A stretch of 64,000 nucleotides of DNA from DASSKK01 sp035690495 (lineage in GTDB: Bacteria; Actinomycetota; Actinomycetes; Propionibacteriales; Nocardioidaceae): positions 124,001 through 188,000 of the forward strand of contig DASSKK010000081.1 in the NCBI GenBank assembly GCA_035690495.1, in the 5' to 3' direction. The position numbers and the translations under genes are program-made. Positions 31,570 through 45,903 of this stretch are shown piece after piece (within the stretch, counting starts at the first letter, position 1; every line of letters starts with the position of its first letter). The notes beneath the pieces were generated by a model that saw nothing but the letters and a program-made list of their open reading frames with translations, was not told the origin of the DNA and searched no databases.

Positions 31570-32140
31570 GCGCTCGTTCGCACCCACCGTGGTGCTCGGG
31601 CTCGCGGGGTCGGCGCTCGCCGCAGTCGCGGGAGCCAAGGACTGGGCGTCCGCCACCGGCGACGCCGCAGGCGTCCCAGTGCAGGCCACCGTTGCCGGCT
31701 CCGAGGCCGCCCCGCTCGTCGTCGCGCTGGCGCTGGTGTCGCTCGCCGCCTGGGGTGTGCTGCTGGTCATGCGCCGACGCCTGCGCGTGGCGGCTGCCGC
31801 CCTCGGCGGACTCGCGGCCCTCGGTGCCTTCGTCTCCGCGGTGACCTCGGCGGGCACGGCGCGCGACGATGCCGCGGCGAGCGCGGTCGCCAAGGGAGCG
31901 TCCGCCGCGTCCGCAGCACACCTGACCGGCTGGTACTACCTCGCGCTGGTGGCCACGGCGGTCGCCGCCGCGGCCCTCTGTGTCGCTGCCGTGCGGGGGT
32001 CGCGGTGGCCTGCGATGGGCAGCCGGTACGACGCGCCGGGTGCCGAGGCGGACGGTCCGGATCAGCCGGGGCGGGCCGGCGAGGCCAGCGACCTGGAGAT
32101 GTGGAAGGCGCTCGACGAGGGCGACGACCCGACCGCATGA
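31562..32140 (+). CDS. Trp biosynthesis-associated membrane protein (TIGR02234 family)
   Basis: 192 residues from ATG 31562 (8-bp overlap with hisI). Four hydrophobic segments with the family pattern: FAPTVVLGLAGSALAAVAGAKDWAS, PLVVALALVSLAAWGVLLVMRRRLRV, LGGLAALGAFVSAV and LTGWYYLALVATAVAAAALCVAAVRG, then an acidic tail ending SDLEMWKALDEGDDPT. Function unknown; it normally sits in trp operons between trpE and trpC. Here trpE is missing from in front of it. Confidence 0.88.
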   Translation: MRERSFAPTVVLGLAGSALAAVAGAKDWASATGDAAGVPVQATVAGSEAAPLVVALALVSLAAWGVLLVMRRRLRVAAAALGGLAALGAFVSAVTSAGTARDDAAASAVAKGASAASAAHLTGWYYLALVATAVAAAALCVAAVRGSRWPAMGSRYDAPGAEADGPDQPGRAGEASDLEMWKALDEGDDPTA

Positions 32141-32418
32141 CCCCACCGCCTGACACAAAGGGGCCTCGAGCCGCCTATCATGATCCCGACCACGCCCGCT
32201 ACACCGAGGAGCAACAGCCCATGCCCGCTCACCATGGCAACACCCCAGCGGCGTGGACCGGGGTCATCATCGTCCTGATCGGCTTTTTCGTCGCGGGGGT
32301 CGGCCTGGTCCTGTTCAACTGGCCGGTCTTCTGGGTGGGCGTAGCCTGCGCCCCGGTGGGCATCATCGTCGGCAAGATCATGCAGAAGATGGGCATGGGC
32401 GCCACTGTCGGCGACTGA
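32137..32418 (+). CDS. HGxxPAAW family small membrane protein
   Basis: 93 residues from ATG 32137 (ATGA overlap with the previous gene); a shorter start at 32221 has a GAGGAG site 9 bases ahead and would give 65 residues. The family tag HGNTPAAW is followed by two hydrophobic segments (WTGVIIVLIGFFVAGVGLVLF and WPVFWVGVACAPVGIIVG) and a short amphipathic end. Unknown function; a regular member of actinomycete trp loci. Confidence 0.88.
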   Translation: MTPPPDTKGPRAAYHDPDHARYTEEQQPMPAHHGNTPAAWTGVIIVLIGFFVAGVGLVLFNWPVFWVGVACAPVGIIVGKIMQKMGMGATVGD

Positions 32419-32439
32419 CGACCCCCCGATGAGCCGGCG

Positions 32440-32874
32440 ATGAGCACAGCACCGCTCACGGCGTACCTCCCCTCACGGCTGCGCCGCGTCCGCGGCCCGG
32501 TTCTGCTCGCCGTTGCGGTGCTCGTGGCCAGCATCGCCCTGCACCTGCGCGACCCCCATCGCAGCGGAAGCTGGGGATACTGCCCCTGGCTGCTGCTGAC
32601 CGGCACCTACTGTCCGGGATGCGGCGGTCTGCGCGCGGTCAACGACCTGACCAACGGCGACCTCTCCGGCGCCGCGTCGAGCAACCTGCTCTTCGTCGGC
32701 GCGCTGCCGCTGGTGCTCTTCTACTGGGGACGTTGGGTGCGCGACCGTTGGCACGGCGTCACGCGGCGGCTCACCGGCCGCAAGGTGGTCCTGCTCGCCG
32801 GAGGGTTCGGCGTCGCCGCACTGGCCTTCGAAGTCGCGCGCAACCTGCCGGTCGGCGCCTGGCTGGCTCCGTAG
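32440..32874 (+). CDS. DUF2752 family membrane protein
   Basis: 144 residues with three hydrophobic segments. The family core CPWLLLTGTYCPGCGGLRAVNDLTNGDL holds the CPxCGGLRA motif, a probable metal or disulfide site at the membrane. Function unknown. It follows the HGxxPAAW gene by 21 bp and is probably part of the same transcript. Confidence 0.88.
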   Translation: MSTAPLTAYLPSRLRRVRGPVLLAVAVLVASIALHLRDPHRSGSWGYCPWLLLTGTYCPGCGGLRAVNDLTNGDLSGAASSNLLFVGALPLVLFYWGRWVRDRWHGVTRRLTGRKVVLLAGGFGVAALAFEVARNLPVGAWLAP

Positions 32875-32892
32875 AGCCCGCGCACCAGAGTC

Positions 32893-33378
32893 CTACAGCC
32901 TGGTCCCGCCGGAGGGCATGTCGTATCGTCCCGCGGCGATCACGATGATGATCGCGATCACCACCAGCACCCCGATGACGATCGCGACCGCCCCGGTGAT
33001 GATCCCCGCGAGCGCCATGCCGTCGCCGCCCTGACGGCCGCCGGAGTCCCGGATCTCGCTGCGAGCGCGCACACCGAGAAGAACCGCGATGATGCCGAGG
33101 ATGCCGGCGCCGCAGCACCAGGAGAGCACCAAGGTCGCAATGCCGGTGACCAAGGCGCCGGTCGCCTTGCCGTTGGTCTCCGGAAACGCCCCGCCGGGGC
33201 CGTAGTAGCCAGGTGGCGGCTGCGGAGGGTACTGCCCGCCGGAGGGTCCGGGCGGGTAGCCGGCGGTTCCGTAGCCGTACGGCTGACCGGGCGGGGGAGG
33301 CGGCGGCGCCGAGGGTCGGTCCGCCTCGGAGTGGGGGTCCGGTTCCTCGCCCTCCGGGGGGCCAGGGGGATAGCTCAT
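32893..33378 (-). CDS. DUF4190 domain membrane protein with Pro/Gly/Tyr-rich N-terminus
   Basis: 161 residues: residues 1-66 are Pro-, Gly- and Tyr-rich and disordered; then two membrane segments (ATGALVTGIATLVLSWCCGAGILGIIAVLLGVRARSEI and GMALAGIITGAVAIVIGVLVVIAIIIVIA) separated by a loop. This is the DUF4190 pattern, common in actinomycetes, of unknown role. It is the only leftward gene between hisI and lgt, interrupting the rightward trp cluster. Confidence 0.85.
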   Translation of the reverse strand: MSYPPGPPEGEEPDPHSEADRPSAPPPPPPGQPYGYGTAGYPPGPSGGQYPPQPPPGYYGPGGAFPETNGKATGALVTGIATLVLSWCCGAGILGIIAVLLGVRARSEIRDSGGRQGGDGMALAGIITGAVAIVIGVLVVIAIIIVIAAGRYDMPSGGTRL

Positions 33379-33481
33379 CGGCTGGTTCCTCGCGCTGCTC
33401 GGCGGTCTCGGTCCTTCTCGACGGTGGGCGCGTCGAGGCCCGCACCGTTCGCGTGAGAGTCTAGGGGTTGTCGTCGACGCT

Positions 33482-33515
33482 GTCCCTGTGCGACAGGGCG
33501 GGGTGGCAGGGGACG
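33482..33515 (+). promoter_or_regulatory. Possible alternative hairpins in the trpC leader
   Basis: CCCTGT-GCG-ACAGGG (33484-33498) forms a perfect 6-bp hairpin. Its left arm (GTCCCTG) could instead pair with CAGGGGAC further on (33508-33515). No Trp-rich leader peptide or U-tract follows, so classical attenuation is not supported. Confidence 0.2.
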
Positions 33516-33554
33516 ACCCGGACCAAGGCAGACCGCGACTGACGGGAGGTTGCC

Positions 33555-34358
33555 ATGTCCGTGCTCGACGAGCTGCTCGACGGTGTACGTCGTGACCTTG
33601 CCGAGCGCGAGGCGGCGACCTCCCTCGACCAGCTCAAGGCGGCCGCCCGGCGTGCCCCGGACGCCCGCGACCCGATGCCCACCTACCGGGCGCCCGGCGT
33701 CAGCGTGATCGCCGAGGTGAAGAGGTCCAGTCCCAGCCGCGGCGCGATGGCCGAGATCGGCGACCCGGCGGCCCTTGCCGCCGACTACGCGGCCGGGGGA
33801 GCCGCCACGATCAGCGTGCTCACCGAGGGCCGCCGCTTCGGGGGAAGCCTCGACGACCTGCGCGCTGTGCGCGCTGCGGTCGACGTACCCGTGCTCCGCA
33901 AGGACTTCATCCTCACCTCCTACCAGCTGTGGGAGGCGCGTGCGGCCGGAGCCGACCTGGCCCTGCTGATCGTGGCGGCGCTCGACCAGACGCGGTTGGA
34001 GTGCCTGGTGGACAGGGCGCGCTCCATCGGTCTGACGCCGCTGGTCGAGGTGCACGACGAGCCGGAGCTGGACCGGGCGCTGCAGGCCGGCGCGACGCTG
34101 ATCGGGGTCAACGCCCGCAACCTGCGCACCCTCGAGGTGGACCGCGACACGTTCGGACGGGTTGCCCCCGCGATCCCCGACGACGTGGTCCGCGTCGCCG
34201 AGTCCGGGGTGCGCGGCCCGCACGACGTGTTCGAGTACGCGAAGCTCGGCGCCGACGTCGTCCTGGTCGGGGAGGCGCTCGTCACCGGGGAGAACCCGCG
34301 TGCCGCGGTCGCGGACCTGGTCGCCGCCGGCGCGCACCCCGCGTTGAAGACCCGGTGA
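33555..34358 (+). CDS. trpC: Indole-3-glycerol phosphate synthase
   Basis: 267 residues. TIM-barrel motifs: VIAEVKRSSPSRG (catalytic Lys), AATISVLTEGRRFGGSLDDL, VPVLRKDFILTSYQLWEARAAGADLALLI, LVEVHDEPELDRAL, GVNARNLRTLEVD and RVAESGV. Monofunctional. It starts the trpCBA operon and overlaps trpB by 4 bp. Confidence 0.96.
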   Translation: MSVLDELLDGVRRDLAEREAATSLDQLKAAARRAPDARDPMPTYRAPGVSVIAEVKRSSPSRGAMAEIGDPAALAADYAAGGAATISVLTEGRRFGGSLDDLRAVRAAVDVPVLRKDFILTSYQLWEARAAGADLALLIVAALDQTRLECLVDRARSIGLTPLVEVHDEPELDRALQAGATLIGVNARNLRTLEVDRDTFGRVAPAIPDDVVRVAESGVRGPHDVFEYAKLGADVVLVGEALVTGENPRAAVADLVAAGAHPALKTR

Positions 34359-35554
34359 GCGCCATGACAGCGCAGACCGGAGCACCGCTCGCAGACGGCA
34401 GGTTCGGCCGGTTCGGGGGCCGGATGATGCCAGAAGCCCTGATGGCCGCCCTCGACGAGCTCACCGAGGCGTGGCGCGATGCGATGGCCGACCCGGCGTT
34501 CACCGCCGAGTTCGACCGGATGCTGCGCGAGTACGCCGGCGTCCCGTCGCTGCTCTACGACGCCACCAAGCTCTCCGAGCGCGCCGGCGCCCGGATCCTG
34601 CTCAAGCGAGAGGACCTCGACCACACCGGGGCGCACAAGATCCGCAACGTCCTCGGGCAGGCGCTGCTGACCAAGCGGATGGGCAAGCGGCGGGTGATCG
34701 CCGAGACCGGCGCCGGCCAGCACGGCGTCGCGACCGCGACCGCGTGCGCGTACCTCGGCCTGGAGTGCGTGGTCTACATGGGGGAGGTGGACACCGAGCG
34801 GCAGGCCCTCAACGTCGCGCGGATGCGGCTGCTGGGTGCCGAGGTGCGGCCGGTGACCTCGGGGTCGCGCACCTTGAAGGACGCGATCAACGAGGCGATC
34901 CGCGACTGGGTCGCGTCGGTCGACCACACGGCGTACGTCTTCGGCACGGCGGCCGGACCGCATCCCTTCCCGTCCATGGTCCGCGACTTCTGCCGCGGCA
35001 TCGGCGACGAGGCCCGCGCCCAGTGCCTGGAGCTGACCGGTGCCCTGCCCGACGCGGCCGCCGCGTGCGTGGGGGGCGGATCGAACGCGATCGGACTGTT
35101 CACGGCGTTCCTCGACGACCCCGACGTGAAGCTGTTCGGTTTCGAGGCAGGCGGGGAGGGAATCGCCTCCGGGCGGCACGCCGCCACGATCACCGCCGGC
35201 CAGGCCGGAGTGCTGCACGGCGCCCGCACCTTCGTGCTTCAGGACGAGGACGGACAGACCCTGGAGTCGCACTCGATCTCCGCCGGCCTGGACTATCCAG
35301 GCGTCGGTCCGCAGCACGCCTACCTTGCCTCGACCGGCCGGGTCAGCTACCGGCCCGTCGACGACACCGCGGCGATGGACGCGTTCGCGCTGCTCTCGCG
35401 CACCGAGGGGATCATCCCCGCGATCGAGTCCGCCCACGCGGTGGCGGGTGCCCTCGAGGTGGCCGCCGAGTCTGCTGGCGCGACGATCCTGGTCAACCTG
35501 TCGGGCCGCGGCGACAAGGACATGTCGACCGCGGTCGACTGGTTCGACCTATGA
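34355..35554 (+). CDS. trpB: Tryptophan synthase beta chain
   Basis: 399 residues from GTG 34355 (GTGA overlap with trpC); ATG 34364 is an alternative. TrpB1-type motifs: RFGRFGGRMMPEALM, LLKREDLDHTGAHKIRNVLGQ (PLP lysine), AETGAGQHGVATATACA, CVGGGSNAIG and the long C-terminal AGLDYPGVGPQHAYL. It condenses indole with serine. Coupled to trpA through ATGA. Confidence 0.97.
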   Translation: MSAMTAQTGAPLADGRFGRFGGRMMPEALMAALDELTEAWRDAMADPAFTAEFDRMLREYAGVPSLLYDATKLSERAGARILLKREDLDHTGAHKIRNVLGQALLTKRMGKRRVIAETGAGQHGVATATACAYLGLECVVYMGEVDTERQALNVARMRLLGAEVRPVTSGSRTLKDAINEAIRDWVASVDHTAYVFGTAAGPHPFPSMVRDFCRGIGDEARAQCLELTGALPDAAAACVGGGSNAIGLFTAFLDDPDVKLFGFEAGGEGIASGRHAATITAGQAGVLHGARTFVLQDEDGQTLESHSISAGLDYPGVGPQHAYLASTGRVSYRPVDDTAAMDAFALLSRTEGIIPAIESAHAVAGALEVAAESAGATILVNLSGRGDKDMSTAVDWFDL

Positions 35555-36369
35555 GCACTGCCACCGGCAGGACTGTGGCGACCGCCTTCGAGAAGGCACG
35601 CGCCGAGGACCGTGCGGCCCTGGTCGGCTACCTGCCTGCCGGGTTCCCGGACGTGGCCGGCGGGATCGACGCGATGCGCGCCATGGTGGAGTCCGGCTGC
35701 GACGTGATCGAGGTCGGCCTGCCCTACAGCGACCCGGTGATGGACGGTCCCACCATCCAGGCCGCGGCCCAGCAGGCGTTGGAGAACCATGTCCGCACCA
35801 CCGACGTGCTGCGCACCGTGGAGGCGGTGGCAGCGACCGGAGCGCCGGTGCTGGTGATGACCTACTGGAACCCCGTCGAGCGCTACGGCGTGGACCGGTT
35901 CGCCGCCGACCTCGCCTCGGCGGGCGGGACCGGACTGATCACCCCCGACCTGGTCCCGGAGGAGGCCGAGGACTGGCTGGCCGCCGCCGACGCCCACGAC
36001 CTGGACAAGGTCTTCCTGGTCGCGCCCTCCTCGTCCGACCAGCGACTCGCCTCCACCACCCGTGCCTGTCGCGGTTTCGTCTACGCCGCCGCGGTGATGG
36101 GGGTGACCGGGGCTCGTGCGACCACCAGCGACCTGGCCGGACCGCTGGTGCAGCGCACCCGTGCGGTCACCGATCTGCCGGTCGGTGTCGGCCTCGGGGT
36201 CTCCGACGGCGACCAGGCCGCCGAGGTCGGGGCGTACGCGGACGGCGTGATCGTCGGGTCCGCGTTCGTGCGCCCGCTGCTCGACGCCGGCTCCGACCGC
36301 TCGGCCGGACTGGCCGCGGTCGCCGCACTGGCCGAGGACCTCGCCGACGGCGTACGGCGTGCGCGGTAG
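35551..36369 (+). CDS. trpA: Tryptophan synthase alpha chain
   Basis: 272 residues from ATG 35551. Motifs: ALVGYLPAGFPD, VIEVGLPYSDPVMDGPTIQAA (catalytic Glu and Asp), VLVMTYWNPVERYG, GLITPDLVPEEA, FVYAAAVMGVTGAR and VGVGLGVSD. It splits indole-3-glycerol phosphate and channels indole to TrpB. lgt follows 10 bp downstream, the usual actinomycete order. Confidence 0.97.
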   Translation: MSTATGRTVATAFEKARAEDRAALVGYLPAGFPDVAGGIDAMRAMVESGCDVIEVGLPYSDPVMDGPTIQAAAQQALENHVRTTDVLRTVEAVAATGAPVLVMTYWNPVERYGVDRFAADLASAGGTGLITPDLVPEEAEDWLAAADAHDLDKVFLVAPSSSDQRLASTTRACRGFVYAAAVMGVTGARATTSDLAGPLVQRTRAVTDLPVGVGLGVSDGDQAAEVGAYADGVIVGSAFVRPLLDAGSDRSAGLAAVAALAEDLADGVRRAR

Positions 36370-36379
36370 CCTGACCGAC

Positions 36380-37357
36380 GTGAACGACCTGTCCGTCCTC
36401 GACTTCATCCCGAGCCCGGGACAGGGAGTCTGGCACCTGGGGCCGCTGCCGATCCGCGCCTACGCGCTCTGCATCATCCTCGGCGTCATCGTTGCCATCT
36501 GGCTCGGCGATCGGCGCTGGCGGGCGCGCGGCGGCAGGGCCGGCCAGATCGGCGACATCGCGATCTGGGCGGTCCCGTTCGGTCTGGTCGGCGGACGCGT
36601 CTACCACGTGATCACCGACCCTGAGCTCTACTTCACCCAGGGACGCAACCCGGTCGCGGTGTTCTACGTCTGGCAGGGCGGCCTGGGCATCTGGGGAGCG
36701 ATCGCCCTGGGCGCGCTGGGCGCCTGGATCGCGTGTCGTCGGTACGGCGTGAAGTTCGCTCCGCTGGCGGACGCGCTCGCGCCGGGGATCGTGATCGCCC
36801 AGGCGATCGGGCGGTGGGGCAACTGGTTCAACCAGGAGCTGTTCGGCAAGCCGACCACGCTGCCGTGGGGGCTGAAGATCGACCCGCAGTACCGTCCACC
36901 CGGCTACGAGCAGTACGCCACCTTCCAGCCCACCTTCCTCTACGAGTGCATCTGGGACCTCGGCGTGGCCGGGCTGGTGATCTGGGCCGACCGCCGGTTC
37001 AAGCTCGGCTTCGGCCGCGCATTCGCGCTCTACGTGATGGCCTACACGGTCGGACGCGGCTGGATCGAGTACCTCCGCATCGACCACGCCAACCACGTCC
37101 TCGGCCTGCGGCTGAACGACTGGACCTCGATCGGGGTGTTCCTCGCGGCGCTGATCTACTTCGTGGTCTCGCAGCGGCTGCACCCGGGCCGTGAGGAGCA
37201 CGTGCTGCGCGAGCCGGCGCCGGCTCCCGCGTCCGACGACGAGGCCGCGACGACCGACGAGCACACCGGTCCCGACGCGGATGCGGCGAGCGGCTCCGAG
37301 GCGGACGGGCACGAGCCGTCGGAGGCCCGCGCGGGACCGCTCTCCGAACAAGGCTGA
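36380..37357 (+). CDS. lgt: Prolipoprotein diacylglyceryl transferase
   Basis: 325 residues from GTG 36380. Seven membrane segments, with the Lgt signature GRWGNWFNQELFG near residue 150, plus LPIRAYALCIILGVIV, GGLGIWGAIALG and GRGWIEYLRID. It transfers diacylglycerol to the lipobox cysteine of lipoproteins; the LivK-like lipoprotein at 49669 is one client in this window. The last 60 residues are an acidic, Ala/Asp-rich cytoplasmic tail often seen in actinomycete Lgt. Confidence 0.95.
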   Translation: MNDLSVLDFIPSPGQGVWHLGPLPIRAYALCIILGVIVAIWLGDRRWRARGGRAGQIGDIAIWAVPFGLVGGRVYHVITDPELYFTQGRNPVAVFYVWQGGLGIWGAIALGALGAWIACRRYGVKFAPLADALAPGIVIAQAIGRWGNWFNQELFGKPTTLPWGLKIDPQYRPPGYEQYATFQPTFLYECIWDLGVAGLVIWADRRFKLGFGRAFALYVMAYTVGRGWIEYLRIDHANHVLGLRLNDWTSIGVFLAALIYFVVSQRLHPGREEHVLREPAPAPASDDEAATTDEHTGPDADAASGSEADGHEPSEARAGPLSEQG

Positions 37358-37362
37358 GCGCG

Positions 37363-38226
37363 ATGGGCCCGGCGGCGCTGGCCCTGGTGCTGACCGCCGC
37401 GGTCGCCCACGCCTGCTGGAACTTCGCCTCCAAGCGCGTCGAGGCCGACCGGGTCGTGTTCGTCGCGCTGTATGTCGTCGCGTCGATGGCGCTGTGGGTG
37501 CCGGTCGGGGTGATCTGGGTGCTGGCGCGCGGCGAGCGCCCGCAGTGGAGCTGGCTGGCTGCGGCGGCGGTCTCTGCTGCCCTCCACGTCGTCTACAACC
37601 TCGTTCTCCAGCACGGCTACGCAGCCGGCGATCTGAACCTCGTCTACCCGCTGGCCCGCGGCATCGGGCCGCTGATCACGTTCGTGGTCGCGGTGACCCT
37701 GCTCGGGGAGAGCCCAGGTCTGCTGGGCGCCGCAGGGGCGGTGACGGTGGTCGCCGGCGTCCTCGTGATGACACTCGGACCCACGAGACGCTCGGTTCCC
37801 GCCGGCGCTGCCTGGGGCGTCGCCACCGGCCTGGTCATCGCGGTCTACACGCTGTGGGACCGGCACGCGGTCGTCGATCTTGCCGTGCCGCCGTTGCCGT
37901 ACTTCTGCATCGGCCTGGTCCTGCAGGCGATCCCGCTGTCCTTGGCGGCTGCGGCCCCCTCCGCCCGGCGCACGCAGATGGGCGCACTGCTGACGACGTA
38001 CCGCTGGGAGGTGCTGGCAGTGGCCGTGCTCTCACCGCTCTCGTACGTGCTGGTCCTGCAGGCGATGCGGCTGGCGCCGGTCGCTCTGGTCGCACCGGCC
38101 CGCGAGACCAGCATCGTGGTCGGCAGCCTGCTGGGCTGGTGGCTGCTTCGTGAGGCCGCAGGGGTACGGCGGCTCGCGGGGGCCGCCGCGGTGGTGGCCG
38201 GGATCGTCCTGATCGCCACAGGGTGA
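37363..38226 (+). CDS. EamA/DMT family transporter
   Basis: 287 residues with about ten hydrophobic segments in two EamA repeats (AHACWNFASKRVEADRVVF, VYNLVLQHGYAAGDLNLVYPLARGIGPLITFVVAVTLLGE; second repeat ending APARETSIVVGSLLGWWLLREAAGVRRLAGAAAVVAGIVLIA). The paired LVYPLARG and APARETSIVVG are typical of this branch. Substrate unknown. It begins 5 bp after lgt. Confidence 0.88.
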   Translation: MGPAALALVLTAAVAHACWNFASKRVEADRVVFVALYVVASMALWVPVGVIWVLARGERPQWSWLAAAAVSAALHVVYNLVLQHGYAAGDLNLVYPLARGIGPLITFVVAVTLLGESPGLLGAAGAVTVVAGVLVMTLGPTRRSVPAGAAWGVATGLVIAVYTLWDRHAVVDLAVPPLPYFCIGLVLQAIPLSLAAAAPSARRTQMGALLTTYRWEVLAVAVLSPLSYVLVLQAMRLAPVALVAPARETSIVVGSLLGWWLLREAAGVRRLAGAAAVVAGIVLIATG

Positions 38227-38290
38227 GCAACCGCTCAGGTGAGCCTGGCCTTCGGTGAAATAGTCGTCGGTTCGGACTAGTTTTCCCTTC

Positions 38291-39022
38291 ATGAGCACCG
38301 ACGCGACCAGCGCCGACGTACCGGACATCGAGCATGAGCACCCCGACGTCACCGGGGGCTGGCTGCGTCCTGCCGTGTTCGGGGCGATGGACGGGCTGGT
38401 GTCGAACCTCGCGCTGATCGCCGGCGTCGCCGGAGGGACCCGTGACGCGGCCGGCTCCACCGCGGTGGTGCTGGCCGGGCTGGCCGGCCTCGCGGCTGGT
38501 GCCTTCTCGATGGCGGCGGGGGAGTACACCTCGGTGGCCAGCCAGTCCGAGTCGGCGATGCGCGAGATCGACAAGGAGCGCGCGGAGATCGAGGCGAACC
38601 CCGAGGGGGAGATCCGCGAGCTCGCCGCGATGTACGTCGGGAAGGGCATCTCGGAGCGGCTCGCCCTGGAGATGGCCCGGCAGGTCCACGAGGACGTGGA
38701 CATCGCGGTCGCGGTGCACGCCCGCGAGGAGCTCGGCGTCGATCCGGGCGACCTGGCCTCGCCGCTGCTGGCGGCGGTCTCGTCGTTCGTGTCCTTCGCG
38801 GTCGGCGCGTTCGTGCCCGTGCTGCCCTACCTGCTCGGCGCCACCACGCTGATCCCCGGCCTCGTGGTGACTCTGGTCGCGCTGTTCGTGTGCGGTGCGA
38901 TCGTCACCAACGTCACCAACCGGGCCTGGTGGTACGGCGGGGCCCGGCAGATGCTGCTCGGCGGGATCGCCGCCGGACTCACCTACGGCTTCGGCACCCT
39001 CGTCGGCCGCGCCGGGCTGTAG
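38291..39022 (+). CDS. VIT1/CCC1 family transporter (predicted iron/manganese)
   Basis: 243 residues. Hallmarks: GAMDGLVSNLALIAGVAGG in the first segment, GLAAGAFSMAAGEYTSVASQSE, then a charged cytoplasmic insert (EIDKERAEIEANPEGEIRELAAMYVGKGISERLALEMARQ) that carries metal-binding Glu residues, and three C-terminal membrane segments. The family moves Fe(II)/Mn(II) out of the cytosol. No regulator adjoins. Confidence 0.9.
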   Translation: MSTDATSADVPDIEHEHPDVTGGWLRPAVFGAMDGLVSNLALIAGVAGGTRDAAGSTAVVLAGLAGLAAGAFSMAAGEYTSVASQSESAMREIDKERAEIEANPEGEIRELAAMYVGKGISERLALEMARQVHEDVDIAVAVHAREELGVDPGDLASPLLAAVSSFVSFAVGAFVPVLPYLLGATTLIPGLVVTLVALFVCGAIVTNVTNRAWWYGGARQMLLGGIAAGLTYGFGTLVGRAGL

Positions 39023-39057
39023 CTCCCGCTGGCCGGGTGGGAGAGCCTCCGTGAGGC

Positions 39058-39189
39058 ATGTTGGTCGACGTGGCGGCGCGTCCTCCCGTCGACGACGTGA
39101 TCGCGCGAGCGCGGGCGCGTGTGCAGGCGACCGGGGCACGAGCGGACGCGGAGTCGATCCTCCGCGCTCGTGACGCGGACCGGCGGTGA
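39058..39189 (+). pseudogene. VapB-type antitoxin remnant
   Basis: A 43-codon frame encodes VIARARARVQATGARADAE and ends SILRARDADRR, which looks like the C-terminal, toxin-binding tail of a VapB antitoxin. The DNA-binding N-terminal half is absent. It overlaps the toxin remnant by 4 bp (GTGA), the normal antitoxin-toxin spacing. Too short for a working antitoxin. Confidence 0.45.
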
Positions 39190-39551
39190 GAGAGCGCGTC
39201 GTCTGCGACGCTCCGGCGTTGGTGCGCTTCGAAACCGCCAATGTTCTTCGCCGCCATGAACTCGCCGGACTGGCGAGCGCCGACCAGGCCGCCCAGGTGC
39301 ACGCCGATCTCGGCGACCTCGATTTCGAGTCGTGGCCGCACGAGATCCTGGCGGGGCGCGCGTGGGAACTGCGCGCCAACCTCTCCGTCTACGACGCGAG
39401 CTACGTCGCGCTCGCCGAGCTCGTCGGCGCACCCTTGGTCGCCCTGGACCAGCGCATCGAACGCGCTCCGGGGCCGCGCTGCGAGGTGCGGACGCCACCA
39501 ACGCCCGAAGCGGGTAAGTCGCCGCCGTCTCCCGGGATGTCCGACATGTGA
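39186..39551 (+). pseudogene. VapC (PIN domain) toxin remnant
   Basis: 121 codons. From DAPALVRFETANVLRRHELAGL onward it is PIN-like, with WPHEILAGRAWELRANLSVYDASYVALAELVGAPLVALDQRIERAPG holding the late acidic residues. The usual first 30-35 residues, with the first catalytic Asp (VDASALV-like), are missing. The tail after CEV looks like read-through. Probably inactive, with a deletion spanning the antitoxin's start and the toxin's N-terminus. Confidence 0.6.
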
Positions 39552-39647
39552 CATGCGCGTCTCGTCAGGTGGCCGGACGCGCCGTACTCTGGGGTAGCCT
39601 GACGTTCCCTGGGTCCGACCGGGTCACCGACGTCACGCCCGCACACG

Positions 39648-39681
39648 GGTCCACAAGGGACCACCCATGTCCCGCCGGGAC
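39648..39681 (+). promoter_or_regulatory. Hairpins in the gltB leader
   Basis: Two small perfect hairpins lie in tandem: GGTCC-N5-GGACC (39648-39662) and GTCCC-GCC-GGGAC (39669-39681). They precede the tandem repeat in the same leader. Function not known. Confidence 0.25.
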
Positions 39682-39703
39682 CACCTGCTGACCGACAGTT
39701 CCT

Positions 39704-39762
39704 CGCCCCGCCCATGTAGTCCCCCACCGCCCCGCCCATGTAGTCCCCCACCGCCCCGCCCA
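39704..39762. repeat. Tandem 24-bp repeat in the gltB leader (2.5 copies)
   Basis: Two identical 24-bp units (39704-39727, 39728-39751) and a partial third (39752-39762). Each full unit contains ATG directly followed by TAG. The array ends 11 bases before the gltB GTG, next to its GGGAGG ribosome site. Not CRISPR-like: no spacers. Confidence 0.85.
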
Positions 39763-39773
39763 GGGAGGATGCC

Positions 39774-45846
<6,073 letters not shown>

Positions 45847-45903
45847 GGAATCAGCTTCCAGCTTGCTCTTCACAGAATCTGTCCTGCCGTCACTATTGAC
45901 ATC

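Noticed and set aside
33379..33554. Trp attenuator or T-box before trpC
   Set aside because: No Trp-codon leader peptide, no T-box sequence and no terminator hairpin with U-tract.
39704..39762. Possible CRISPR repeats
   Set aside because: Units are directly adjacent with no spacers, only 2.5 copies, and no cas genes are present.
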